A DNA stretch of 64,000 bases from Dichetophora obliterata (GCA_963920525.1 OY986438.1:49094788-49158787), one strand, 5' to 3'. Shown: positions 10,346-20,975, counted from the first letter of the stretch. Translations and numbers: made by a program. Notes: generated from the letters alone by a model not told the origin.

Positions 10346-12526
10346 TTAATTTTTATAAACCTGTACAATATTTGACGTAGGTGCTGTGGATGTTACTCGC
10401 ATTTCAATTCTTCCTTTTCCTTTAGGAATAAATGAGTGGTGGGTCAAAGTTCCATGTATTATTTTTGCTTTATTAAAGCGTTTTTGGAGAACTTGAGCTT
10501 CTTCGCGGTACTGTTCTGAAGAAAAAAATTCAGTGTCAATATTTTTTATGTTCTTTGAAACCCAATTAAAAAATCTTTTTGGGGTATTTATAGGCTCGTT
10601 GACATTTTGCAGACTAGCCCTCGCGGCAAGCCTTTTAATTGTGCCACCCAAGCCGTCACATGGCTCTTGCCATGTGATGTAGCAAAAAAGTGCCACTCAG
10701 CAGAGATATTAAAATCAATTTTGTGCTTACACAAATTTATGAAGTTTTTTTTGTTTTTATATTGAGCTCCTGCTCCATCCGAGAAGTAAAATATTTTAGT
10801 TAGTATCCCCAATATTTTTTTTTAAGAAAATTAACTAAGCCACGGTGAAACAAAGGCACTGCTATGGTGTCGTGCTTCAAGCAATCAGAAATAGCAACGT
10901 AACTTAAAAATTTTACTTGTTCATTCTCCTTGAAGTAAATTGAAAATGGATGTAGAGTCACTTGGTCGTTGTTCCAGTGTATACCTTGTACTGAGTCCTG
11001 TAGAACAAACGCGTAGTTTTCTGAAAAGTCGCATATAACTACACACTCTCCAATTTGCAAGCCCTCTTTTTTTTTATTCAAAAAATTGCTTTGCTCTTTT
11101 GCTATGAAAGAGTGTGTTACCAAGCGCTTTAATTTTTCCGAAAATTTCTTCAAATATTCTTCTGTACTAGATTGTAATGTTTCTAGTGATGTACGATCAA
11201 CAGCTAACCATTGCTTATAACTTACGTTTTCAATCATATTATTTTCAAAAATTTCTTTTAATTGATCGATCAGATTTTGTAAACCAGGACAATTATTGCA
11301 TGATTGAAAAAAAGCAATTTAAATTTGGTGGGTTGCAAATAATGTAATTAATAAAATCTTTATAAGTTTTAAGCTTTAACGAGTCGTTTGTAAGTTTTGG
11401 TAGTTGTGCACCATCAACCATTAATTTGACATTTTGATGAATGCAGCAAACACAAACCGAATGGGTTCCGCTAGCACCAGCAAGAATGCAGTTTTTAGGC
11501 CTCAAATCAGCAAACTTTGAAAACTGAACTTTTAGGTCTGGGTGTTTTGTTTTAAAAATAGAATGGGCTTCTTTTAAATTGCAAAGAACTAATCTTTTTT
11601 GTTTTATGGTCTTTGCTTCGCCAGTTCTTATTGTGATGCAATAATTTTTTCCGGGCATTTCGCGACTTATTTCTGGCGATTCGTAAAAGTCAAGAACACA
11701 TCGCAAAACCTAAAAGTAAAAAAAAGTATAAAAAGTATAAAAAGTAAAAAAAGTAAAAAAAGTAAAAAAGTAAAAAAAGTAAAAAAGTAAAAAAAAAACT
11801 AGCGCACTAAAATACTAAATATAAAAATAAAACTCGTCCATTTTAAATACCTTTTCATCCAGAATTTTGCCAGCCTTAGGATTTGGAGAGGATAAAATTC
11901 CATTTTGCTTAAACAATTTTTTGAAATTTTTATCATATAATCGGTTGCATCAAAGTGTTTGTGAATTTCTTGATAAGACCAGTCCGCAAAAATAGTTAAA
12001 ATTTTTATCCGTTGTTGTTTATCCGTAGTATTTTTGAATTTTGATTTTAATTTTGAAACAATAGAGAGATTTTGTTTGTTTTCTTTGTCTTGTTCACTTC
12101 CTATATTTGTCGCTTTGAAAATCTTCTTGTCTAATGTTTCTACTACTTTTTTCGTTTTTCAGTGGCATATTTTGTTTGCATTAATTTCCTTGTGCTTATT
12201 GGTGAATGCCCAAGTAGCGCTAAACTTTGGTTAAAATCTTTAAGCGCAGAGTTGATTGGTAATTTAAATTCGTTCTTTTCATTTTCCGACTCGCTATCAT
12301 ATTGAATTTGTGGAATGTTGTTGCCTTCATCCAAGGTTGGATATTTTTCATCACTTGCTGCCATTAGTCGGCAAGAGTTGCAAATTTTTAAAGAATTAGA
12401 TAACGGCTTCACAATATTATATTTCTGCGCAAAACTTGCTGTAACTGTACGTAACATTTTTAATGGTGACGTTTTTTTGTGGTTTTGTATACGAAAAGGA
12501 TTGCAACACTTATGATGAGGCGCCAT
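10346..12526 (-). pseudogene. DDE-type-like transposase, frameshifted
   Basis: The start ATG at 12524-12526 lies just inside the right TIR. The N-terminus has a Cys pattern (CC at residues 7-8, CNSC at about 49-52) and then LALLGHSPISTRK. The frame shifts near 12143, then runs through SKLKSKFKNTTD, FADWSYQEIH and GILSSPNPKAGKILDEK to 11851. A phase-0 intron (11710-11850, GT-AG) follows, then CVLDFYESPEISREMPGK, FSKFADLRPKNC, GASGTHSVCVCCIHQNVKL, MIENVSYKQWLAVDRTSLET, VVICDFSENYAFVLQDSVQG, FYFSDGAGAQYKNKKNF, EWHFFATSHGK, PCDGLGGTIKRLAARASLQ. Acidic residues in CDFSENY and FSDGAG are candidate catalytic positions. I recognise this as a transposon-borne protein common in arthropods and Hydra. 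Frameshifts near 12143, 11945, 11290, 10805 and 10690 break it. Near full length, about 660 codons. Confidence 0.85.
11710..11850 (-). other. Intron of the transposase, with AAAAAGT repeat
   Basis: On the minus strand the donor is GAAAAG|GTATTT and the acceptor TTACTTTTAG|GTTTTG. The frame is phase 0, joining GKILDEK to VLRCVLDFYE. The 3' part, next to the acceptor, is a degenerate AAAAAGT microsatellite (about 11711-11800, plus-strand view). Confidence 0.7.
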
Positions 12527-12934
12527 TATCTCATTTATTTAAAAAAAAACACGTATTTCACACTTCAAGAGCAACGTTCTCAACTATAAAAAGCAAATTT
12601 GTTTTTAACTTTCATAAAATATTGTTCGACTTCAGTTTTTGGGACACGACACTTGTGGCAATTCATACTCAATTCATACTCAGAAGTGTAAAAATTTGAA
12701 TTTTTAAATGTAAATTCTTACGTGTGGGTAGTAGCATAAGGTGAAATTTCTATGCTTTGAAATGCTATAACTTCTAAACAATTAGAGGGAATTTTTTAAT
12801 CACTATTACGTTTTTATGAGCAATGATTCTTGCAGTTAATCACGATGACTGGTGTTTACAATTACAGTATAACCTCTCTCATCTGAAAAATACATATTAA
12901 AAAGAAAATATTGAATTTTCGTTATAAAAACAGA

Positions 12935-13438
12935 AAATTTGTAGTAGGCATTTTTTCAAAAAATCTTTAAAAATAGAAATCGTTGAAATTCCATCCTAAA
13001 ATTTTGAACTAGCCCTTGGAATTGATTCCTTAAAAAGACACTATATAAAAAAGGTAAAAAATTTGTTGCGATGACCTTGAAAAATAAGTTTAAAAAATTT
13101 AAGATTAAAAAAAAAATTTTTTTCATAAAAGCACTGCAAAAAAAATTTACCACCAAAAAGACACAGTCAAGGTCTTTAAAAACTACCTTAGTTCTTTTTC
13201 TATACGACTTACGGTTTCGAAGTTAGAGCTGAATGAAAACATGCACAAATTGTATTTTTGAAGATATTTTGATATTTTTCACAGTGTATAATTTCAAAAA
13301 AAAAAGTTTTTGGCAAAAGCAAAAAACACAGTTTCAGTTATTTTTACGAGCACTACCTACATTCAAAGTTTGAAAAAAATCGGAAACACAGAGGTCAGGT
13401 TTTGCTCAAAAAAAGTCGAATTGACATGGAATCACCGA
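12935..13438. repeat. Right TIR of the 3.7-kb transposon
   Basis: This is the inverted partner of 9731-10235. Landmarks on the plus strand are AATCGTTGAAATTCC, TTGCGATGACCTTGAAAAAT, GTCAAGGTCTTTAAA, ACGGTTTCGAAGTT, TATTTTTCACAGTGTATA and TTGACATGGAATCACCGA. Confidence 0.82.
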
Positions 13439-14134
13439 TATAATATTGGTAAAACTATTTGTTTTTAGTAAAAGTGTTAATGTATTGGAAATATGTATAT
13501 ATTCAAAATATATGAGCAATTTAGCTCATTGAGGAAATTTAAAGAGTATTTATGTATATTTATATAATAACAATTACGTAATAAACCTGCAAAATAATTA
13601 ATATTTTTAGTAGTAATTGGATAACTAAAGTCTGCTTATCCTAAGCATTCTATTATTTTAACGGTTTGGCATCATTTTCTTATATGAATTATGTATAATT
13701 TATATGCTATAGATATTTCTTAATTTTAGAATATTCTGTTTTTAATACACAACTCAATATAGATATGGTAAACATGTATATTGTGTTAGTGTTATGATAT
13801 AAATAGATATAAATAAGCTTTAATTTTTTATATTAATTCAATAATGAAATAATTTAAATAAATTACTTTAATTATAAGTATTTTTGACATGGTAACACTT
13901 TTGCTTAAAAGAAATAATTTCAGTTATATATAAAAAATTTAATAAATTGCTATAAGCTCTCAACAAAAATAATTCTAATTTCATATGCCGACTGTAGTTA
14001 CACAATTAGAATTCACAACGTCTACAAAAAATTTCCAGCTAACTGCGCCAACAACAATTACCAAGGAAATCTACAAACAAGGACGCACAGAGAAGAACAA
14101 GATCATAGCGGAACTTTTAGAACTTTTTGATTTT

Positions 14135-14222
14135 CATCCTACATGTAGGACGGGGTGCAGTATGAGCTTTCGCACATCCTACATGTCCGTCCGACGTGTC
14201 AAATCCATCCTACATGTAGGAT
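14135..14222. repeat. Three palindromes based on ATCCTACATGTAGGAT
   Basis: ATCCTACATGTAGGA at 14136, CATCCTACATGTCCGTCC near 14176, and the perfect 16-bp palindrome ATCCTACATGTAGGAT at 14207-14222. Spacing is about 35 bp. The outer two can also pair with each other, so the segment can form alternative hairpins. Confidence 0.75.
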
Positions 14223-14247
14223 AGTCCGAAACCCATTAGCATGAAAA

Positions 14248-14336
14248 TTCTTATATAGCAGTAAGGCGGTCCGTGCCAGGACAACGTCTTCCAGGGAATA
14301 TTAATATTTATATATAGGTTTTCGCTTCGGTCGGCA
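14248..14336. repeat. Fragment of the 4.2-kb dispersed repeat, inverted
   Basis: TATAGCAGTAAGGCGGTCCG followed by CCAGGACAACGTCTTCC matches the minus strand at about 4435-4500. It lies just inside the right hAT end at 14490. Confidence 0.6.
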
Positions 14337-14498
14337 GTCCTCACTGCTATACTTTATTTTTTTTTTTTAAATTGAAACGTATTATATAAAACAGGACAAA
14401 TTTATTGCACTGAAAAAATTTTGAAGGGGGGCGCAAGTTTGACGTGCACGTGGAAAGGAGGGAGCTGCCAAAAACTTTTGAGAACCACTGGTGTATAG

Positions 14499-16367
14499 GC
14501 AAAAGGTTGATATTGCGAATAAAAATATTTTGTTGTATAGTGTATTTCATGCTTGATTCTTGTTATTTATTCAATATTTTTAAAATATTGTGTTTAAGAA
14601 TTTATTATTAGTGGTTTTGAAGAAAAAGAATTGTTTTTTGCTTGCTTTTGTTTTATAGAAAACAAGCAAAGAAAATTGAATTCAATTCTTGACAAATGTA
14701 GAAGCTTTCATCAAGTCCAAAAAAGGGCGTCAAACAAAATTAATTTAAAGTCTTGACCAATTCAGAGGGGTCTTGGGAACGAATTGTCCAAGAAAAGTTG
14801 TTAGCATTAAGTTGAAAAGTTGTTGTTAGTTAAAAAATTGTTAACATAATACAACATTTTTTTTAGTGTATGTATATTTTGCTTACTTATAAGTTGCCAT
14901 ATCAACATCCCCTATCTTATCGACCCTTTTCGACGTTTGTTATGACTTATTCTTAGAACCCCTATCCTACTTTCGCTTAGCTTGTCTTTTAACCCTCTTT
15001 TCGCCTAAGTATTTATCCAACTTAACTATGTAGATCAAGCTTGTACTTGATCTTCTTCAGTGAAGTGTTTGTAAATAAAAAGAAAAGAAAAAACTGAAGA
15101 AGCTGCATATTTGCGTTGAAAAGCATCTTTAAGCAGTGCTGTTGTTGTGTCATGTATAAACATAGATATAAGCAGAAATAGCTAGATACCTAATGGTGGG
15201 ATTCTTTTACAGCGATAAAGAAAACTGAAAACAAATCTAGCTATAGTTTATGCATTTTATATCCCTTAGCTACATGTCATGTTTCTTGCCGACGGAATTG
15301 TTACAATTTTTCTAATAGCACACACCATACAAGCATCCATCCATCCTTATAGCATGATAGGGTAATGAGCAGGCTACAGAGGTGTGCCACCTGTGTGCCA
15401 TGAGGCTTGTGTAAACCAGATATAATGCAGTTCAGTTACTTTGCTATTTTTAGTTGTTTATTATTTGCTTATTTTAAAATAACTGAAACCTGTGCCTGCT
15501 CTAGCTTCACTTTCCGCTTTCAATGCTTCTAGCTTTTATGCATGCAGCAATCCAAAATCTTCAAGTGCTGCTCAACAGTGTTTCGAACATGCAAATTCAA
15601 GTAAAAACAGCTCTTACTCAGCATATAGTGCTACGCAGTCCCTGACGCACTTAAACTCAACAACCGCTGAAATGTAGTTCGTGGCTAAATACGTTTGACA
15701 CACAGCCATGCGTTGGGCGGATGCGCCGGGCTGAGCTGAGATATACACCCCTTTTTTGGGGGTTCATTCCTCTTTGTAATGGCAGCTTTTGTTATTTATT
15801 TTTTGCGCTGTTTCTGAATTCACTTTGGGTTGCACATCGAGGAGCTCTGTAGCTTATCATTTGAATGCTTAAATGCCTTAATCTTTTTAAAGCTTTTCAG
15901 TGAGAGAGAGCATCTGTTTTTGTTTAGCATGCGTTTTATGTGCGTGTATGTGTGTTTTAGAATTTTGTTTTTATCAATAATTTAACTTTTGTTCAGGTAA
16001 GTGTATCATGCGATAAATAATCTTTAATATTTTTACAAATAATATAAAAAAAAAAAATATACAAAAGATGAATTATTTGGATTGTGGAAAACTTTAAATG
16101 AACACTTGGGATCAGTTTTTGTACAAAATGTAACCTTTCGAATTCCACAAATGATACAACGTTTCATTACTTTATGAATTATTTTATACATTTAAAGGAT
16201 ATGTGGCAACGCCAGCTTTAAGATAGGAGGATATAAAAAAAAGGACAAAAGGTAGGCAATCGAATAATCAACTTACAGACGTGATCGTCTTTCATTAAAG
16301 ATTTATTTAGGTTTTTCTATATTTATTGCAATAATTTACTTGAAAAATACTTAAGGGATTTAAAAAT
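14499..16367. other. Unassigned DNA
   Basis: No transposon protein is recognisable. A serine-rich 61-codon frame at 15492-15677 (SSFYACSNPKSSSAAQQ, then SATQSLTHLNS) is the only locally non-AT-biased reading, but it has no flanking splice signals or homology I recognise. 15900-15960 carries a short GTGTATGTGTG stretch. Confidence 0.4.
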
Positions 16368-16415
16368 CTTAAGAATATGCCCAAAAGAAACAGCCCTTTT
16401 GGGCATATTTTTAAG
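16368..16415. repeat. 19-bp stem hairpin
   Basis: CTTAAGAATATGCCCAAAA (16368-16386) pairs with TTTTGGGCATATTTTTAAG (16397-16415), 18 of 19, around a 10-base loop. The outer AAAAATC / GATTTTT tract extends it imperfectly. It sits alone in AT-rich DNA, so it may be a small inverted-repeat relic. Bacterial-type termination is not relevant here. Confidence 0.7.
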
Positions 16416-16737
16416 ATGATTTTTTTTTTTCATCGAAAAATTTACGTTTTTTTTGAAAACTTAAAATTGTTTGAATGATTTCTCAGTTCTGGAACGTCTG
16501 AAACAAAAAAATAAAAAAATTCTTATTAATTTATAAGCTACTCAGTATGTTCGGTAGTAAGATCAAATATTTCAGGCAAAAAAAAAATAAAATGGCGGTG
16601 TTTTGAATTTTTTCACCTTTTTTTATGTTAGGTCGAATCAGAATATTAATGAATAATTAGAATTTTACTACGAGATATGAACAAGACACATACACTCAAA
16701 ACATTTATCAGTAAAGTTTCTAAGAATGATATTGGTA

Positions 16738-17075
16738 AACAAAATATTCGTACATTCTACGAATATTCGTACAATATACGAAGTATTTGTGTTGTTATAT
16801 CTTTACGAATTCATTTGTAAAGTGTTACTAATACCTTATGTAGTATCTACGAATATATTCGTTTTATATACTAATGATATTTGTAAGCAAAAATAATTCG
16901 TATTGGTGCATTGTAGGAATGATTGTGTACATATAAATAATAATATTCCTAAATTTCTCCTTCGAATAACTTCGTAATTTCTTTCATTACATTCGTAGTA
17001 TTTACTAATGCTTCCGTACTATTTACGAATGAAAAATAATATTAGTAGGAAAAGTTCATTAGTAGGTACGAATTA
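16738..17075. repeat. ATTCGTA/TACGAAT motif cluster
   Basis: About ten occurrences of TACGAAT, ATTCGTA or close variants (ATTCGTACA, CTACGAATA, CCGTACTATTTACGAATG) lie in both orientations in about 340 bp. A similar cluster at 42775-42890 precedes a tRNA-like segment. It could be the body of a short interspersed element or an old palindromic MITE. Confidence 0.55.
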
Positions 17076-17458
17076 TTAGTTGAGTTTAATGATGCATAAG
17101 TTCTTAAATTGCTATAAAAAAAAAGTTTTGTGTTGGAATAATGTTTTATTGAATCCTTTGTTCAAGCAAAAGTTGCTCATGTATTGCTCATTGTTTAAAA
17201 AATGATATTACCTTAGTGATTCATAAATGCATCAACATGCATTAAAACATATAGTAAGTGCTAGAAAGTGAATAAAAGTCAAGTAATTTCTGCAACAGCT
17301 CATATAATTTTTAAAGTAATTTAGATTTGGACAAAAAATTTAATTCATATTGCATGCAACATAAATGGAAAGCATGTCCATGACTTTTCATTAATAAGCA
17401 AGAAGTTATTCATAAAATTGTATGTTTTTAATATAAAAATTGTTTTAAAATTTAATGA

Positions 17459-17720
17459 TTATTTCTTATGAAATTCAAGAAAACAGTTCCTATCTTGGTT
17501 CAAACATAAAGACTTTCCACATTTATTACACCTTACATAGCTTTGTGAAGTGCAGTTCCTTTGATCATCATGTGCTGGTCTTCCTTTGAACTATGCACAT
17601 ATGGAACACGGACAAAAAGCAAATTCTCTTAAAAATTCAATGAGTTTCATAGAATAAAGGCCTTTACCATTCTTAGCTCGATTGTGTAGTACCCATGCGT
17701 TAATAACACAGTGCTACAAA
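17459..17720 (-). pseudogene. piggyBac-like transposase C-terminal remnant
   Basis: The minus-strand reading gives HCVINAWVLHNRAKNGKG, YSMKLIEFLREFAF, a stop, then GRPAHDDQRNCTSQSYVRC, NKCGKSLCLNQDRNCF, LEFHKK and a stop at 17459-17461. This is the layout of the piggyBac C-terminus: a N-W-L segment, a leucine-rich helix, then the cysteine-rich C-x2-C and C-F-x2-FH pattern that ends the protein. One in-frame stop (after SICA) breaks it, and the catalytic core is absent. Immediately upstream in coding direction is a repeat shared with 26745-26965, which may be more of the same element. Confidence 0.7.
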
Positions 17721-17734
17721 TTTGAATGAAGTTG

Positions 17735-17915
17735 AAATCCCTGGGAAGTTTTACTGTTTTTGTTGTAGGTCTTGCTGAATATAACAAGACTGCATATAAG
17801 AAATTTGCCAAACACCCCCAAAATCTTGACTAACTCTTAAAAACCCGGTTTTCGGTACCTTCCCGTACTTATAAGCCTAACTAAGTTGATAATCAATCAT
17901 ATTCTTGTTTTTGAC
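17735..17915 (-). repeat. Repeat shared with 26745-26965
   Basis: On the minus strand, GTCAAGATTTTGGGGG, TTTGGCAAATTTC, CTTGTTATATTCAGCAAGAC, CTACAA and ACTTCCCAGGGATTT match 26860-26960 in the same order. It continues into the piggyBac remnant at 17459-17720, so both are probably parts of one family. Confidence 0.65.
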
Positions 17916-18109
17916 TGGATTCCAGAAGGAGAAACATAGACCATTTTAAATAAATAAAACTTATTTAAGAAAAAATAAAAAATCTGTATGTTTCTGTCCG
18001 GCAAACATAATTTTTTTTCAATATTTTTGACTTTTTCAATTTTGGCGAATTTTGGAAATACTATTTTAAAAACGTGGTATAGTTGAAAAAAATCGATAAG
18101 TAATTGACT

Positions 18110-18755
18110 GAGTTATAAACAATTATCGCATAGCTCAACAAAACTCTTCCATGTACGTTTTTTAATCAAACTTAGCTTCTTCATAAAACATCGCTCATAA
18201 TTTTACGAATTTGAGGTCCAATGAAAATCCTCAAATTTTATCAAAATGGATCTAAATTTTGAAAATAAAACAACATATGGCAATAAGAAATTAATACCTA
18301 ATTTTATTTTCGCTTTACTTAGTTTTGGGAACACCGTCTTAAGATGGGAAAAAGCTTCGCCGTTTACATCCAATTTTTTTACAAACTGTTTTATGTATCC
18401 CAGCTTGAGATGCAGTGGTGGCAGAATAACATTCTCGGCTTTTACTAATGGGGCGTTTAAAACGTTTTTCCGCCCTATTTGATACGACTCACGAGGTGGC
18501 CATTCTTTTTGATCTTAGCGATTCAGTGCACGACTATCCTATTCACAAAAATAGCACGGATGTTTTGTGTGTCCTCCTTGCATACCTAATAAAATCGTCA
18601 AGACTTTTAAGTCAGCGACGGTTTTCCATATATGAGCGGCATAGTTGACGAAACGGAGTTTTTTCCATTACATAGTAGGTTTCTTTAAGGCTAGTCGCGT
18701 ACGCGATTGGAGCTGATGGCAGCTGATTTTCGTTGTGCAATAAAACAGCTTTTAA
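18110..18755 (-). pseudogene. Transposon protein, C-terminal half (split)
   Basis: The minus-strand reading, with stops and shifts, is LKAVLLHNENQLPSAPIAYA, SLKETYYVMEK, DLKVLTILLGMQGGHTKHPC, YFCE, WPPRESYQIGRKNVLNAPLV, VILPPLHLKLGYIKQFVKKL, FPKLSKAKIKLGI and RTWKSFVELCDN. I recognise the order of a protein common in arthropod genomes: LKAVLLHN, DLKV-LLG-Q-G-T-PCF-C, PPLHIKLG-KQF, then FP-LS-AK-K-GI. Its enzymatic role is unknown to me. It stops abruptly at 18755 in the middle of the FIDSSK-SLKAVLLHN segment; the other half resumes at 21241 (see that entry), with a Helitron-like element between. Confidence 0.82.
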
Positions 18756-18934
18756 ACCTAGATATTACAATGTTGATTTTATATAGCTTTTTACGCCTCG
18801 TTTTGTGATTTTCTTGAGTGAAAATCTGAAAAACGACACTTTATTACACCTTTTTCTTAGAATTTTCGTTGCTTTTTGTGTTGATTGTAAGAGAATATAA
18901 AACTAATAAAAATATTTCTTTGTTAGCAATGAAA

Positions 18935-18990
18935 ATCGAACTCGTACCCTTTCGATTGACAGTCCTATACACTACCAACTGATCCAAACA
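18935..18990 (-). repeat. tRNA-like segment, probable SINE head
   Basis: On the minus strand TGGATCAGTTGGTAG matches the polymerase III A box (11 of the 12 consensus positions), and GAGTTCGATTTT about 36 bases on resembles the B box. The arms do not fold into an intact cloverleaf as far as I can see, so a tRNA-derived SINE or decayed tRNA is more likely than a working tRNA gene. Confidence 0.45.
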
Positions 18991-19199
18991 CCTTCGTTAA
19001 AGGATTGTGCATTAGCTATCCTACATTTGAATGCGTGAAGCTATGGTGCAGATCACATTAATCTATTGTATAAAAGGATTGTGTATTGGCTATCCAAACA
19101 ACAAAATCAGCAATAAATAAAACAAAACAAATGCTGCTTCTACTTACTACCATTGTCATTCACATCGCTAAGTACGTGTTTTCTTTTGTTGATGAGAAT

Positions 19200-20115
19200 A
19201 GTCTGTTCCCGAACTAACTTCAACAACTGCTGGAACTTAAACTTTATGAATTGACACAAGTTATGCGGCAAAGAAATAAACAGTTTTCTAATGAAGATAG
19301 TTTTGCTAATGAAGATTGGTGATGGTAAAAAACTTGAGCAAAACGAGTAACATTTAATAGAGAGGTAACTGCCAGCCGCCTGTGTCCAAATGGAATAAGA
19401 TTATTTTTTAGTAATGCTTCTGTAGATTTACTATATAATTCTATCTTAGGCGCAATAGAACATAACAAAATTTCCTCTGCAATAGATAACATTAGTGGAT
19501 GTAAATATAATGAACAATTACAAGCATTTAAACAAAAATTGCATAATTTGAAAGTCATAGATACAGCTGGTTTACCTTCTGAAATTGTTTTTGTCATCAA
19601 TAAACATTATCTAATAACAACAAATATTAATGTTAGCGATAGTTTGGCGAATGGGGCTATTGGCAAACTAGTGCACATTGAAATTGACCAGAATGAACAG
19701 GTTAAAAAAGTTTGGCTGCAATGAATCGGTGAGTCTAAAATTGGTCAGAAAACAAGAATAAAAACTTCTGCTGGCGCTCAATCGATTCAAATTGGAAGAA
19801 GAGCTGTGCCAATTCTACGAAAAAAACAGTAGCATACTTCTAAATAAAAATAAAACAATCACAGTTACAAGAAATCATTTTCCATTAATTCCTGCAATGG
19901 CTGTAACTATTCATAAGCCACAGGGTGGATCATTCGCAGATTGTTTACGAATATGACAAAAAGCATTCCTTGCCATTACTCTACGTTGCTTTGTCTCGTG
20001 TAACTAGTATTGACGGATTTTTTGTCAGAACCTCTGATGACAACCTTCAACAATTTATATTTCATCATGGAAGGCAAAATGATTTTTCTAATGTTGATTT
20101 AATTCGAGAATTTTA
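19200..20115 (+). pseudogene. Helitron-like helicase, C-terminal part
   Basis: Plus-strand segments in changing frames are LELYELTQVMRQRN, ASRLCPNGIRLFFSNASVDL, LYNSILGAI, YLITTNINVSDSLANGAIGK, LVHIEIDQNEQ, SAGAQSIQIGRRAVPI, RNHFPLIPAMAVTIHKPQ, GGSFAD and LPLLYVALSRVTSIDGFFVR. These follow the late motifs of Helitron PIF1-type helicases: YELT-MRQ, LF-N-VD-YN, a D-L-NGA-G-L step, FPL-PA-A-TIHK-QG, then YVALSRVTS. ATP-binding motif I is not present. At least three frameshifts or stops disable it. In Helentrons this helicase unwinds donor DNA during rolling-circle-like transposition. Confidence 0.85.
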
Positions 20116-20164
20116 AAGATTATCTCTTAACAAACTAGAAACTAAATATATTGCTATAAAAAAT

Positions 20165-20975
20165 TTGAAAGAGAGCAAACAGTTCTTTTCTGTAATGACC
20201 TTAAATTGCCAGAGTCTCCATGCGCATTCTCAAGATCTTACCAATTCTATAACTCAAATCTGTGGCATTATATTGCTATCAGAAACAAAAATGCAAAATG
20301 ATGAAAGTATCGATATCACTAATTTCGCTTGTTTATCTCAATTTCAGAGAAATATCTCAGTTTTAGAGAAATAGTTGTAGTTCTGGATGAGTATAATTAT
20401 ATATTATACTCCAATTATACTTACAATTCATCATAATTATAATAAAGATAAGTACAATACAGTCACTAGGAATATATCAATATATTTAAACAGACTTCAG
20501 CTACAAATTTTTTCCGCTGATATTTCAAAATTTGGGGAAGTATGCTCTGCAGAAATGATAGGTCCTAATGGACAACATATTTTGAAGATTTCGATTTACA
20601 TTTCACCTTAGAATACGACCGAAAAAAACGACCGAAAAAAACAAAATCGATAACATAATAAAATTTATCCACGGATGTCTTTTATGTTATACACGAGCAG
20701 GTTCCATTGAACTTAGTAAAAATTATCACAAAATGCCAATTGTTTTTGGTGGAGATTTTAATTGCGATTTTAGACATGAATCCTCAAAGGCACTTAAACA
20801 ATTTTTTTTTGATAAAATTAATTTACAAATAATAAGCGATCCAAGTATTTGTACAACACGATTAGGAACAACTATTGATGCAGTATTTTCTAGATATATT
20901 GCCGACATAACATCCATAACATACTTTTGCTATTTCAGTTATCATAAACCCCTAAATTTCATTAATAAAATTCGA
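20165..20975 (+). pseudogene. Endonuclease domain of Helitron-like element
   Basis: The first part reads FSVMTLNCQSLHAHSQDL and IILLSETKMQNDESIDI, the second MPIVFGGDFNCDF, TTRLGTTIDAVFSRYIADI and YFCYFSYHKPL. These are the N-Q-SL, L-L-SET, GGDFN, TT-IDAVF-R and YFSYHKP motifs of the endonuclease found downstream of the helicase in Helentrons, related to the APE-type endonucleases of LINEs. Stops near 20374 and 20611 break it. It follows the helicase remnant by about 50 bases, as expected for one original polyprotein. A LINE endonuclease is the alternative, but the adjoining helicase and the absence of reverse transcriptase argue against it. Confidence 0.82.

Larger units (their letters stand above)
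9731..13438 (-). mobile_element. Nearly complete DNA transposon, ~500-bp TIRs
   Basis: The ends are TCGGTAATTCCATGTCAAAT on the left and, on the minus strand, TCGGTGATTCCATGTCAATT on the right. TATA lies immediately outside both. The inverted match continues inward for about 500 bp with indels (left to about 10235, right from about 12935), including the shared tract CAAGGTCATCGCAACAAATT. Between the arms lies a single minus-strand transposase-like gene (10346-12526). A 4-bp duplication would fit the Sola group, but TATA is palindromic in AT-rich DNA and I cannot assign a superfamily. The element looks autonomous in layout and inactivated by frameshifts. Confidence 0.85.
5173..14490. mobile_element. 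Pair of hAT ends enclosing a nested cluster
   Basis: The left end is CAGTGGCTCTCAACTGG. The right end, on the minus strand, is CAGTGGTTCTCAAAAG. This is the CAGTGGTTCTCAA terminus common in hAT elements of the ZBED5/SCAND3-like group. The immediate flanks are ATGTATAG (5165-5172) and GTGTATAG (14491-14498), 7 of 8 identical with T and A where the hAT nTnnnnAn target pattern expects them. A C-terminal hAT transposase remnant lies just inside the left end (5287-5580). The 9.3-kb size is far above the usual 2-4 kb and is explained if most of the interior is later insertions (7380-7763, about 8067-8666, 9033-9253, 9731-13438). Two independent hAT fragments are the alternative. Confidence 0.5.

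Noticed and set aside
15492..15677. Serine-rich 61-codon frame, possible host exon
   Set aside because: It does not begin with ATG and has no clear splice acceptor or family similarity. Composition alone is not enough.
18935..18990. Functional tRNA gene
   Set aside because: Box-like motifs are present but the acceptor and anticodon arms do not pair properly, and it lies inside a transposon insertion.
19244..19600. 118-codon minus-strand frame
   Set aside because: It is the antisense shadow of the Helitron-like helicase remnant.
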